Positions 1 to 11,361 of a stretch of 64,000 bases of DNA are shown here, piece by piece. The position numbers were made by a program, and so were the translations under genes. Source of the stretch: Chamaecyparis obtusa (Eukaryota; Streptophyta; Pinopsida; Cupressales; Cupressaceae); contig BSBK01001871.1 in the NCBI GenBank assembly GCA_027943335.1, positions 2,028,501 to 2,092,500 on the forward strand. The letters run 5' to 3'. Within the stretch, counting starts at the first letter, position 1. Each line of letters begins with the position of its first letter. The notes under the pieces are model-generated. The model ran no database searches. It saw only the letters and a list, made by a program, of their open reading frames with translations, and was not told the DNA's origin.

Positions 1-46
1 TAATAATCTCCATGAATTAATATTGTGATTGCAAGTCTTGTCTTGA

Positions 47-331
<285 letters not shown>

Positions 332-495
332 TGATCTATGGTGCTTGTAAAATTATATGTATTGCTTGATAATCATTGCTTTAGCAGAGCATCAAGTACT
401 TATACTCTGTACGTCATTTTTTCATGGGTATTATCCTTTTACTTTATTCTGTTTCATTGGATTCATTTTGTGGTTTCTGATTGTACTTTAAACAG

Positions 496-846
496 ATACT
501 GATCTGTAAGCCTGAAGAAGTAAAACGGATTACAAATATGCTGAATGAAGGCTGTCCTCCACTACAGTCTTGCCTTTCTGATGACAAGAATGGAATGAAA
601 CGAGCCATTTTAGAAGTTGTGGCTGGTGGGATTGTCCAAACAGCAAATGACATAAACCGCTATGTTAGGTGCACATTACTGAACTCGACACAGCCATTTG
701 AAGATGTGGTAAAGTCAGCACAGGAATCGCTTCGTTGGTTATGTCATACAAAATTTCTGGAATGGGATCAACATTCTCAAGTGTATTCTGCAACACCATT
801 GGGACGTGCAGCATTTGGAAGTTCATTGAGTCCAGAGGAATCATTG
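496..846 (+). CDS. TEB: TEBICHI exon following the helicase core
   Basis: The exon has 117 codons and is phase 0 at both ends. The acceptor is aaacag before 496 and the donor is GTAATA at 847. The peptide starts [10 protein letters not shown] and contains [20 protein letters not shown], then [12 protein letters not shown] and the end [10 protein letters not shown]. In POLQ-family proteins this is the winged-helix and start of the ratchet region behind the RecA lobes, which positions single-stranded DNA. The reading frame has no stop or frameshift. Homology was recognised by reading; no alignment was run. The next intron is 115 bp (847-961), with acceptor ttacag. Confidence 0.9.
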
Positions 847-961
847 GTAATACACAAATATTCTTACATTGGTATTCTTATTTAAGTTGGCATTTCCATT
901 CTTATATTACATATCATGGAATGCTCATTGACTGTGCTTTGTGTGTGTTCTGGTATTACAG

Positions 962-1114
962 ACTGTCCTTGAAGATCTTGCTAGAGCAAGAGAAGGGTTT
1001 GTGCTTGCCTCAGATCTCCATTTGTTGTATGAGATAACTCCTATCAACGTTGATATACAGCCAGATTGGGAACTGTACTATCAGAGATTTATGGAACTAT
1101 GTCCTTTGGATCAG
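962..1114 (+). CDS. TEB: TEBICHI exon immediately before the giant intron
   Basis: This 51-codon exon starts [20 protein letters not shown] and ends MELCPLDQ, with donor GTAATG at 1115. The segment corresponds to the POLQ stretch that reads roughly 'L..A..GFVL..DLH.LY..TP', so the frame and both junctions agree with the family. The exon ends after a complete CAG codon (phase 0), and the next recognisable coding sequence is 36,957 bp away at 38072. No alternative exon of this gene was found in between. The intact coding frame suggests that the long intron is normally spliced out. Confidence 0.9.
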
Positions 1115-3788
1115 GTAATGACTTTGTAGTACTTTGGATTTCAATTATTTTCTTGGACAACTTACTGCCTTTTGGGTAGACTTCATGTTTATTTCTTACA
1201 TTCATATGTTTTAGTTGTCAGCATTGGAAATGATTCTGGCACAGCAGTTTCCTTTGTTATTTTTGGGGGTTCTCTTTTTAACATGGCACTTTAACTATAG
1301 AGGAATAGTTTGTATCTTATGACTTTGTATGTAATGTTTGCTAATTTATCTGGGGCTAATCTATTTGGGTTAATCATTCTCTATTTTTTGATCATTGGAT
1401 TTCTTCTAAGCAGCCAATTGGGTTTGTATTTGCAGATTTGGCAAAATATTTTTTAGATTATACTTTATTTACTAATACTACATGGAATTATAAATATTAA
1501 AATTTAGGTATATTATAATGAAAATAATATAATTAAAATTCAAATATATCATGGTCCTAAATCTATGAATAAAATCATAGAACATAGCTATTCATTTACT
1601 CATGTGAGTGCCATTTGATTATAACATACACTTAACTAATGGTGGTAAAAGCATAAAATTTAGAAAGAAGTAGAATGAATAAAACAAAATCATAAGCAAA
1701 TGCAAGTGCTGTTCTCTACCACTATTCTTTGTTGGTTGTTGAGAAAAATCATGGTAGGGTACAACTTTGAGTGTTTGATGTTTCGATTGTTAGCATCTAT
1801 CATCATGTCTTCTACTTTGTTGGGGATTTTGACATGACGTAGTGGATGATTGTCTTGATCAATCATCCATACCTTTGCCCTTGCTTGACAAAGACTTCAA
1901 TTTGTTTGTGTGTGGGAGCTGGTTGTGACCATGTTATAGTATCCTATTGAATAAAGAAATCTGTCAAGTCTGCTAGGAAAAACCATTGTTGTTTGATGGG
2001 AAAAATATTTCAAGCAAAAATAGTCAGGTCAATGTGAAAAAGTGATTTAAAAAAATTATAAATCCATAAAAATGTGGGTTCATTTTGGGTTTTGATAGAT
2101 TTTCTCAAATTTGTTTTGGTGTTGCTTAGTCCCATCACTCATCTGAGATGAACCTATAGGTCAAAATGACCCTTTTGAATCCCCAACTGGATTGACTTGA
2201 AATCCTAAACAGGTATAAATTGAACCTAGATATGTGGCTTGCTATTAGTGAACTGGTCAGGTTGGATTTCTTTTTGTTCTCATGATTAGCTTTTACAACT
2301 TGTTGGTATTTTGGTTCTCATTCATTTACATGGGTAATGATTTCCATGGATTTACGAATGGATTTTCATGGCATTAATAAAACTCATCAATACTATCAAA
2401 AAAATTAAAAAAATAGAAGTCATCAATACTAGTGTTGAACAATAGCACTTCCATTCTCTCCAAGGAGTGTAAGATTTTCCCATTGAGGAGTAGTATTTCC
2501 AGGTCCAATTCCAAGTTGCTAAGTCATTCTCACATGAAATGTTGTATAGCTCTAAGAATCTTCAGCTTTGCAGGGCTATGATAAAGCAATTAGGGACAAC
2601 ACTAAAGAATAGTGAACCGGCTAGATTTCTATGTAAGAGGGTCCCTAAAGTCTAAGTCACAACATTCGTCGAACTTAATCCATGGAAGCTGAACTTTTGC
2701 AAATTTTTACCCTTGCGGAACTTCATCTAAATTTTATGATATTTAATATAATATAATTTTCTTTTAAAATAATATTGCATTATTTAGTTAAATTATTCAG
2801 CAATGTTCAACTTTTCTCATAATAGATGGATTCAACCACTACTCATGAAACATGGTCAATGAGTTTGACTTGAAAACTATACATTTGAGTCCTGATAGTA
2901 ATATCACAAGTTGACTTGCTTTGGAAAAGATCTACTTATCAATGTTAAATTATTTTGATGATTTTGTGGATATATTACTTATATTTAAAAATAAATAAAC
3001 TTATATAAGGTGAATTTAATGTCGATTTTTTTTTTGAATTATTTCCTTTGTCGAACATCATCCAAATTTTATGATGGCAAACTCGAATTCAAATTCACCT
3101 TGCCTAAAGGTGACAGCCATACAATCAATAAATCTCTTGAAGTCACTTTACCAAGGATTGATATGCGATCTTAGTTAACTTGAAAATTTTGTAGTACATA
3201 AATATGCTCTCAAAATCCTGTTTTTGATCGAACTGTATCCACAAATCATCTGTGAGATTAATTCTAGCAAGCTAATCCCTACAGATATATGCTATTAGAG
3301 AACTTAGAGTTTTTAAGTGCAAGTGCAATGAACGTAATTGATGTCCCACATAGGCATTAGCATTATTCGTGAACGATTTTTAATGATTCAACCTCTACTA
3401 TGTTGAGAGTGGGGTATGCAATTTATCTGCACCATGGAATCAAAGCTGGTGGCACAAGGACAACCCATTTGCCTAGTAAATTACTTAGTAATAGCCAACA
3501 TTGAAAAGAAAACATCACAATTAAGTATAACACATACGTGAGATAAAGTTAGTAGGCCAACACTCTTCTATAAAAAATGAACAGATACAGTACACACTGC
3601 AAATATCCAAAAGGTAAAGAATGAGACTTCTCTTGATTGTAGAACTAGGGGAACACTTCCTAGCTAGTTTTTCTTATTGATCATAGAGTTGAAGGCAAGA
3701 TTTTGTACAAAGGATCTACTTTCAAATGATAGTGGCTGTAAAATTGTTCAACTTTTTGACTCAGTGATGGTTTACCTTCTTGTTGATG
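1115..3788. other. AT-rich intron sequence with only degenerate repeat traces
   Basis: First part of the 37-kb intron. I see no gene and no intact element. A possible old Copia trace lies at about 3325-3450: a 'gtcccacatagg' LTR-like motif followed at 3434 by atggaatcaaagctgg, which resembles the usual initiator-Met primer site tggtatcagagc with substitutions. No matching second LTR was found, so I do not define an element. The rest holds A- and T-rich tracts (for example 2395-2412 and 3029-3041). Confidence 0.5.
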
Positions 3789-3935
3789 TGTTGGTTTTAT
3801 CTTTCATATGCGTGTTGCATGGTTAGTAGTTCAAATCTAAAAATAGATGGTAGTTATGACAAAATAACTACAATTAGTTGTTATAAACAAGTGTACAAAT
3901 ACACTTTACTATAATATTAAACTAATTTTCTAGCA
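3789..3935 (-). repeat. Copia-0 3' LTR remnant
   Basis: Begins tgttggtttt and ends ttctagca on the + strand. It shares the block around 3888-3925 (aacaagtgtacaaatacact) with 37709-37740. In element orientation the outer start would be TGCTAGAAAATTAG. It is strongly diverged from its partner and partly deleted. Confidence 0.45.
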
Positions 3936-5069
3936 ACCTCCTTCAATGACTAAACCAAAAACATCAAACTGCAATGTCCCTGACTAGTTTCGCAATGAAA
4001 TACAAAATTTTTGTCCAAGTAATTTGAACAATATTTTCACTCTAAAACATTAGCAATTTTAAGAACAATCTTCAAGCAATGAACGAAGTATTCACACAAT
4101 TAAGACCTAAGAAAAGGAACACAAGATGCACACACATTTTTATGTGGAAACCCTTGTGAGAGAAAGCCATGGCAAAATAACCTTGTTACATGGAGACGCA
4201 TCCCCTATTTTTGGCCCTCTAGGAAACGTCCCAGAAACACATCCCCTGCTGCCCCCCCGTACCCGTCCTTGAAATGCCGTGGAACATTTTAAAAACCAAA
4301 ACAAGTCAGTTTTTCTGAAGACAGCAAAGTAGAAACATGAAAGATTTCCAACTGGATTCCTAAGGCAAACAACTGATCTTTGTTTGTTTTTTTGTCTTTG
4401 GCCAGCGATTCAATAAGGAATTTGTTTTTTTTTGTTTTTTTGTAATATGCGATTTTTTCTGTTTTTTCTGTGTTTGTGTTTGTGTTTTTTTTTAATTTTT
4501 TGATAATATGAGATGCAAGATACATGAAATGACAAAAAACTGAAATAAAAGAATTGCAAATAAATTACACACCAAAATGAGACAATTCTGATTTTTATTT
4601 CATCCAATAAATCACTATCAAAACCGTACGAGGACTGTACGATCTGTAGCAGACTTGACCAGCAAGAAAAATGACTGCATACAATATTCTCCATCTCTGA
4701 TTTGTATCTGCTGATTGATTCTGAGTAATCTGATCCACTATTTAATTCTGATCTGCCCTGAAATAATCTTCCAAACCCTGACAACAGCTCTGGAATGATG
4801 TAGTTACAGCCTGGAGGTGGTACGGCTAGCTCTAATAGCTCAGGAAATATTTGGATTTGTCTTCAAAATCACCGATATGCAACTGGTAAACAATTCTGCC
4901 CTAAACTAATTCTGGAACAACTTATATTCTCCACTAAGTTTGGCGACAGCCTTTGCCTGGAGGTGTGCAGCCTAAGCAGAAATGATTGTAATGCATAAAA
5001 CTTGCCGCCCAAGTTCAAACCCTAATAGGGTTTTCCCCATATTTTAATGAATTTTATTTTGTTTTATTT
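3936..5069. other. Repeat-derived intron sequence left of the LARD-like element
   Basis: No gene is seen. The C-rich stretch at about 4200-4285 (ending cccgtccttgaaatgccgtggaacat) resembles 33255-33290 (ccctgtccctgaaatgttgtggaacat) on the other side of the large insertion, so the flanks share an older repeat. A T-rich, GTTT-containing tract lies at 4379-4500. Confidence 0.4.
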
Positions 5070-5859
5070 CCCTCTGTAGGACCAGAAAAATGAGGAAAAC
5101 ATGCACACAAGAGGAACCATCAAACTCTAAAACTATGCACAATCAATCCTAATCCTAACAAAAGAAATTGAGACAAAAGATATGCAAAAACCAAACTCCC
5201 TCAATTTGACAATTGTGCCCTTTCTTGCTTCTCCAAATAAATGGATGTAGCTCCCATATTGACACAATGAAAGCAAGATGATGATGTTATGACTATAATG
5301 ATCACGAGAAGATTCGAAACAAGATGGTTAGTTTGGATTGACAAATTGATCTCAATTTATAGAGATGAGAGACCAAAATGCAAAATTTAGCAAGTTGAAT
5401 GTGCAAATGGAAGATTGTCATAATTATGACGTGATTGAATGCACAAATGGAAGTGAGAAATCAAATGTACAAATTCAGGGCATTTGGAAGAAGAAAGTGG
5501 AGGCAAATTAATAGGCAATTTGGAAGCGTAATTAGGGGAAAAATGGATAGGGAAAGATGTAAGAAATTGTGAAGCATGATCATAGGGATTGGAAGCACAA
5601 TTAGGGGGGAGGAATTTTTGAATTTAAAAACTCATTAACCCCCACCAAAACAGAAAATAGGAATTTAGGAAATTCCAACATGGCAAATTAGTCAATTAAT
5701 TAATATAAATTAATTAATTATGGAGACATGACAAAGAGGGAATAAATAAAGTCAATTTATTTATTCAAAGCTAGGGATAAAGCATGGGTTATTTACCCCT
5801 AAGGGACAAATTAGTTGATTGTTGACTGAATTGATGACTTTGATGCAAAGTTGACTTGA

Positions 5860-6765
5860 TGACGCAGTCAAGGATGGTGGATCCAATGAAGGATAGTCCA
5901 ACCTTGCAGCCAATTACCAACACAGCGGAATAACACAACACAAGAAAATGTTTCAACTCAACTTCCATTAACATGCCCGGCTGTAAGGCCTTCCGGGTTA
6001 GGGCCAATTACAAACAATAGTAATTTTGCAAGATCAACAAGATCCAAATCAACACCAGCTAGTCTAGTTCTGAGACAAATCAGCAACTGATGGAAACCCT
6101 AAGGCAGATCTGAACTTGTGCTCGCAAGCCACCAAGCAATCTCCTTGTCTCCAAGCATGCAAACCACTAGCTTTGCTATTACAAACTATCAGAAATCAAT
6201 CTGATCTGCTAGATCTTGCAGGATCCAAGATCTTTTCCACAACTTCACTTTCGTCTGTCACCCCCCTGACTCCTTCCCCTAAACAACTACCCAAACACTC
6301 CTTAAATACTAATCTTCAGCCACAAGTCAGCTAGAAGAAACAATTAACTCCTACAAACAAATATTAAATACAATACAAGTCGGTTCTCAAATAGCCTTAC
6401 AATTATTTAATTCTCCATGTCGGCCTCAGATCTACATAGGAGAATGCAACAAAAGCTACCAACATTAAATGCACCAAGTTGGCCAACCAAATCACCAAGA
6501 ACTCCAGTTGGTAAACTAGAACTACTGAGCGCCAGAGAAACAACCGAGCCAGCTAGGCATGACTGAGCAAGCACGTCAACCGAGCACCACGAGCATCGCC
6601 GAGTACAAGTTCTGCCGAGTGCCAGAGGTTTCACCGAGTTCCTTCAGTGACCGAGCTTCCTTCAATAATCGAGACCGTTGGTTAAAGCTGCAACCGAGTA
6701 CCACAAAACCAAAACAACACACCTCCATGTAGATTCACCGAGTACCCTAGAATGCCCCTGCATCA
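5860..6765 (-). repeat. 3' LTR of the Gag-protease element
   Basis: 906 bp; the + strand begins tgacgcagtc and ends cctgcatca. It is nearly identical to the partner LTR, with roughly 20-30 differences by eye. In element orientation it begins TGATGCAGGGG and ends GACTGCGTCA. Confidence 0.88.
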
Positions 6766-6789
6766 GACACCCCAGGTTCCAAAAGATGT

Positions 6790-8508
6790 TCACATGTGAG
6801 AAGAACATCTTTCGGGATTTAGCACATAAACCCCAAACTGGTTCTTCACATACAAGTCCTCCAACTTTTTGCTTTGCATACTCTTCCACTTCAGTCTCCT
6901 CTGTCTCTTCAAGTCTTTCCTTGATAACACATAGGTCTGTTCTCCAAACTGATCATCCATACCTTCAGGATCCGCCAACTCAACTCGGCTACCAATACTC
7001 AGACTCCTCCTACCGAGTGTTGTATCCAGCAAAGGCATTAGGGAAAACTTCCTGTCATCCTTCTCAACAGTAAAAACATTCTTGACACAATCATACATAG
7101 CTCTGCAATCATATTGCCAAGGTCTACCGAGCAATATATGACAACTATTCATCTCCACAATATCACATAACACAAGATCCTTATACTGGCCAATCTGAAT
7201 ATCAACAAAGCATTGTTCTCTTACTTCCAGAGCATGAACATTTTGTAACCAGCCAATCCTATAAGAACAAGGATGCTTCATTCTTTCCAAACCAAGTTTC
7301 TGAACCATGTCCTTAGCAACAAGGTTATCAGTACTACCACTGTCAACAATAACATCACAAAGTTTACCTCTAGACTTGCATCGAGTTCTGAACAAGTTAC
7401 TCCTCTGACAACGTTCCTCCTTTGTACCGAGCAACGTTTGCCGAATTAGCAAGTTCTCAGATTCAGGTTCATTTTCAACATTTTCATTCACCACAACAGT
7501 TCGTCGGTCACCAAGCTTCTTCTGTGTACACTCAAAAGAATGGTTTCCTTCTTCACCACAGTTATAACAAGTACCCTTAAAGATAACTATGCCTGTCTTC
7601 TTCTTCGGTTCTACAGGTTTTTGTTCATCTTCTGCAGTCGGTTTATCCTTCATCGAGTGATCAATCTTTTCCTTTCCTCGGGGATTATTATGTTGTCTCC
7701 TTTTCAACTTATCTTCTGCCTTCAGAGCATACTGATAAACATCTTCAACAGAATCAATCTTCAGCATACCAAGCTCATTCTAAATATTGAATCTCAAACC
7801 GTTCACATACCGAGCTACCTTTTCCTTACCAAGTTCTCTGTGTCCAGATTGAATAGTAAGTTTGTAGAACTCCTCGGTATAATCTTCAACAGTCAAATCC
7901 TTCTGTTTCAGATTCTGCAACTTCTTAAACAAGTCAAGCTCATAGTCAGCAGGTATGAACTTAGCTTTCAATTTAGTCACCATCAACCTCCATCGATTGA
8001 TCTTCATTTCACCTTCATCTTCTCTAGCTCTTTGTAATTCTTTCCACCAAAGAGCAACATGTCCTTTCAATTTTGTCTGTGCCAACCTCACCCGAAGATG
8101 ATCTTCAATTTCTTCAAGCTCAAAGAAATCTTCGAATTCACCAATCCAGTCAATCAAGTTCTCGGGTTTCAAAGTACCAGAGAAAGTAGAAACTTCCATT
8201 CGGTAACTATTATTGAACCGAGCTTTAGATCTATGCAATCGAGCAGGTCTGTCTTCATCAGATCTATCCCTCCGGTCAGCACCACTAGATCCAATAGCTT
8301 CAAAGTCTTCAACAGCTTCCTCATAACCATCCTCAGTACCAACATTCCGAGGTACACCAGTCATAGCTCTCATGATCTCAGCGACCATGTCATTCTTCAT
8401 CAACTCCATCTCATATCTGAAATCAGATTTCACCTTCTCTGTAATCCTAAATTCCACAGTATCACAGAGATCTGCAATCACCCTAGGGTCCAATCTTCTC
8501 GGAGGCAT
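6790..8508 (-). pseudogene. Gag-zinc knuckle-retropepsin polyprotein with one nonsense codon
   Basis: The minus-strand frame starts at ATG 8508 (MPPRRLDPRV) and stays in one frame to the stop at 6790, apart from a TAG at 7780-7782 where a CAG glutamine would fit. In order it shows a retrotransposon Gag domain (ENLIDWIGEFEDFFE, HVALWWKELQRARE and VEDYTEEFYKL), a CCHC knuckle CYNCGEEGNHSFEC at about residue 300, and an aspartic protease block with IVDSGSTDNLVAKDM and the later ILLGRPW. Gag packages the element's RNA and the protease cuts the polyprotein. The protease active-site DSGS is intact. The polymerase and integrase parts of a usual Gypsy element are absent. Confidence 0.85.
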
Positions 8509-8743
8509 CCTTAAAGATAAGAAAACCCTCTGTAACAAAACCCTACACCGACCACCTTGTGACAATCTACAAGTTGTATGCAAGTCAGATCAGCTTGCCA
8601 CTTTGCATGAACAACCAGGTCAAGATTCCACAAGTTCAGTGCCATGGATATGCAACTCAAATCATACAATCTCTCCGCCAACCAGATCAACTTCGCAAGA
8701 TCAGCCTTGCTAGGTCAATCCTTTGCTCAACAAGATCAACTCA

Positions 8744-8755
8744 GCTCTGATACCA
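8744..8755 (-). promoter_or_regulatory. Primer-binding site of the Gag-protease element
   Basis: The minus strand reads tggtatcagagc, the standard complement of the plant initiator-Met tRNA 3' end. It lies two bases inside the 5' LTR, which begins on the + strand at 8758. Confidence 0.9.
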
Positions 8756-8757
8756 CC

Positions 8758-10411
8758 TGACGCAGTCAAGGATGGTGGATCCAATGAAGGACAGTCCAAC
8801 CTTGCAACCAATTACCAACACAGTGGAATAACACAACACAAGAAAATGTTTCAACTCAACTTCCATTAACATGCCCAGTTGTAAGGCCTTTCGGGTTAGG
8901 GCCAATTACAAACAATAGTAATTCTGCAAGATCAACAAGATCCAAATCAACGCTAGCTAGTCCAGTTCTGAGACAACTCAGCAACTGATGGAAACCCTAA
9001 GGCAGATCTAAACTTGTGCTCGCAAGCCACCAAGCAATCTCCTTGTCTCCAAGCATGCAAACCACTAGCTCTGGTATTACAAACTATCAGAAATCAATTT
9101 GATCTGCTAGATCTCGCAGGATCCAAGATCTTTTCCACAACTTCACTTTCGTCTGTCACCCCCTGACTCCTTCCCCTAAACAACTACCCAAACACTCCTT
9201 AAATACTAATCTTCAGCCACAAGTCGGCTGGAAGAAACAATTAACTCCTACAAACAAATATTAAATACAATACAAGTCGACTCTCAAATAGCCTTACAAT
9301 TATTTAATTCTCCATGTTGGCCTCAGATCTGTAAGGAAACTTAGGTGCGGAAATAGCTTCCTACACTAATCTCTGAAGGAAAGTATTGTGCAAATTCTTT
9401 TAAATCTTTACAATTTTAGATTCGTTAACTACTTTAACAAAGATATTGCAGCCATATACCATGCATACAAAAAATAGAGAATGACACAAAGATTTACCCT
9501 GGGGAAACCTTTCGGTAAAAACCCCATCACTCCAAAACCTGCACAGTGTATTAATAAAAATTATTATAGTTTACAATACACTTGCAATGCAAGTTCTTTC
9601 AGAAGATTTTCCAACTCTTGAAGACAAATCGCGACAGCATAAAACGTTCCAACAATACACTAACTTGTCTTATCTTCGCAACCCTAAAAAACACTTATAT
9701 CATGCGCTTCCCTTTTTAGGACAACTTCTAAAGATATTCGTATTAGGGTTTTACCATTCTCCGAGAAAAATAGGAACCCCACGATTGGGGAAGAGTGTAC
9801 AGTACTCAACTTTATTAGTTGCCACATGTCTTCACCTGTCATTGAAACTTCCAGACATAGCTCTTACGTATCATAGGAAACCGTCATAACCATTTCAGCC
9901 ATGATCTCCTTACACACAATTCAAGATGCCGACACATCAAGTGGAGTGACACATCAACATGCCAACTAGACATGTACACTCACACTTAATTACATTATTT
10001 GCAAGAAATACATTTTACAAAACAAATAATAAGAATAGGAATTATCCAAGGTTGAGACACCTTATTCCTAACAAGATCTACATAGGAGAATGCAACAAAA
10101 GCTACCAACAATAAATGCACTAAGTTGGCCAACCAAATCACCAAGAACTCCAGTCAGTAAACCAAAACTACTGAGCGCCAGAGAAACAACCGAGCCAGCT
10201 AGGCATGATCGAGCAAGCACGTCGACCAAGCACCATGAGCATCGCCGAGTACAAGTTCTGCTGAGCGCCAGAGGTTTCACCGAGTTCCTTCAGCGACCGA
10301 GCTTCCTTCAATAACCGAGACCATCGGTTAAAGCTGCAACCGAGTACCATAGAATCAAAACAACACACCTCCATGCAGATTTGCCGAGTACCCTAGAATG
10401 CCCTTGCATCA
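8758..10411 (-). repeat. 5' LTR of the Gag-protease element, split by a solo LTR
   Basis: Aligns to 5860-6765 in two parts, 8758-9329 and 10079-10411, with the insertion 9330-10073 plus one copy of AGATC between them. The outer end ttgcatca at 10411 abuts the CTTGA target duplication. Confidence 0.88.
9330..10073. mobile_element. Solo LTR nested in the 5' LTR of the Gag-protease element
   Basis: 744 bp, begins tgtaaggaaactta and ends cttattcctaaca, so the ends are inverted repeats with TG..CA. It is flanked by the 5-bp duplication AGATC (9325-9329 and 10074-10078). The undisturbed partner LTR shows the empty site at about 6428-6432. There is no internal region or second LTR, as expected after LTR-LTR recombination. 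Confidence 0.88.
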
Positions 10412-11361
10412 CTTGATTTGATGATTTTGATGAAGATTAGGAACAATCCTGATGATTATGAGGCATCAATGAACTTTGATAATGCGCTCTAATAATGATA
10501 AAAATGATTAATGATGAGGATCTGAAAACAACATTGATGATCTTCGACAATGCTATCAAATTAACTTAGATCAGATTGATGATAACAAGGCATCGATAAT
10601 CTTTGACAATGCGCTCAAATTGATCGGTTGGAAACTGATTGATAAGGTTGATTTGCAACAACATTGATGAACTTTGACAATGCCATTAAATGAACTGATG
10701 ATTGATGAGACATTGATAAACTTTGGCAATGTGCTAAACTGATTTGAAAAAGATGAGATGAAAGAGATTCGATTGATTTGATAAGATTTGAAATGATGTT
10801 GATAAGGTTAAAATGATGTTGAAGCATTGATGAACTTTGACAATGCTTTGGATTGATAATGATGAGGCATCGATGAACTTTGACAATGCCTTAGATTGAT
10901 TTGATAATGATGAGATTGATAAGATTGACAAGGATTTGACAGGATTGGATTGATTTGAAAGAGATTTGATCAGGCATCGATGATCTTCGACAATGCCCTA
11001 GAGTTGATTTGAGAATGATTGAATGTGTTTGAAATGATCTTGGACTGATTAGGAAGGGATTAGGACTGATTTGGATCGATTTAGGAATATTTGGCATGGT
11101 TTAGGATCAATTAGGATCAACTTTGATGACATCAACATGAGTTAGGAACGCTTACAAATGTTTAGGAATGTTTAGGATCGATTTAGGAAGACTTGATATG
11201 GTTTAGGAACACTTGACAGGTTCCAATGATAATGATCAATTTGGCCAAAGAGATCGAGGTTACGAGAGAAATGTTAGTAATTGATCAAATGAGGAATGAC
11301 ACAAGATAGAAGGCATGTTAAAAGGGGACACATAGGTGTGGATCATTTTTAGGTGTGTACA

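Larger units (their letters stand above)
5860..10411 (-). mobile_element. Gag-protease-only LTR element (TR-GAG-like)
   Basis: A complete minus-strand LTR element flanked by the 5-bp duplication CTTGA (5855-5859 and 10412-10416). The LTRs lie at 5860-6765 (906 bp) and 8758-10411; the latter is about 909 bp after removing a nested 744-bp solo LTR. The primer site at 8744-8755 matches initiator Met and sits two bases from the 5' LTR. Between the LTRs there is one reading frame of about 573 codons encoding Gag, a zinc knuckle and a retropepsin-like domain, ending 24 bp before the 3' LTR. There is no room for RT, RNase H or integrase, so it must have been moved by enzymes from another element. 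Confidence 0.88.
5075..11361 (-). repeat. 3' LTR of the LARD-like element, interrupted by a Gag-protease element
   Basis: About 1.73 kb when 5860-10411 and one copy of CTTGA are removed. The right end gtgtgtaca at 11353-11361 corresponds to gtgtcgaca at the far LTR end. The next bases on the minus strand, caaagagtggcaaaa, are a plausible polypurine tract. The segment 10455-10995 carries about eight diverged copies of a motif like ggcatcgatgaactttgaca. Confidence 0.7.

Noticed and set aside
3325..3450. Defined + strand Copia element
   Set aside because: Only a degenerate LTR end and primer site are visible; no partner LTR or coding remnant follows.
8372..8713. Open frames on the + strand over the Gag-protease gene
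   Set aside because: Shadows of the minus-strand Gag frame.
10455..10995. CRISPR-like array
   Set aside because: Repeats are degenerate, unevenly spaced, inside a retrotransposon LTR of a plant genome, with no cas genes.
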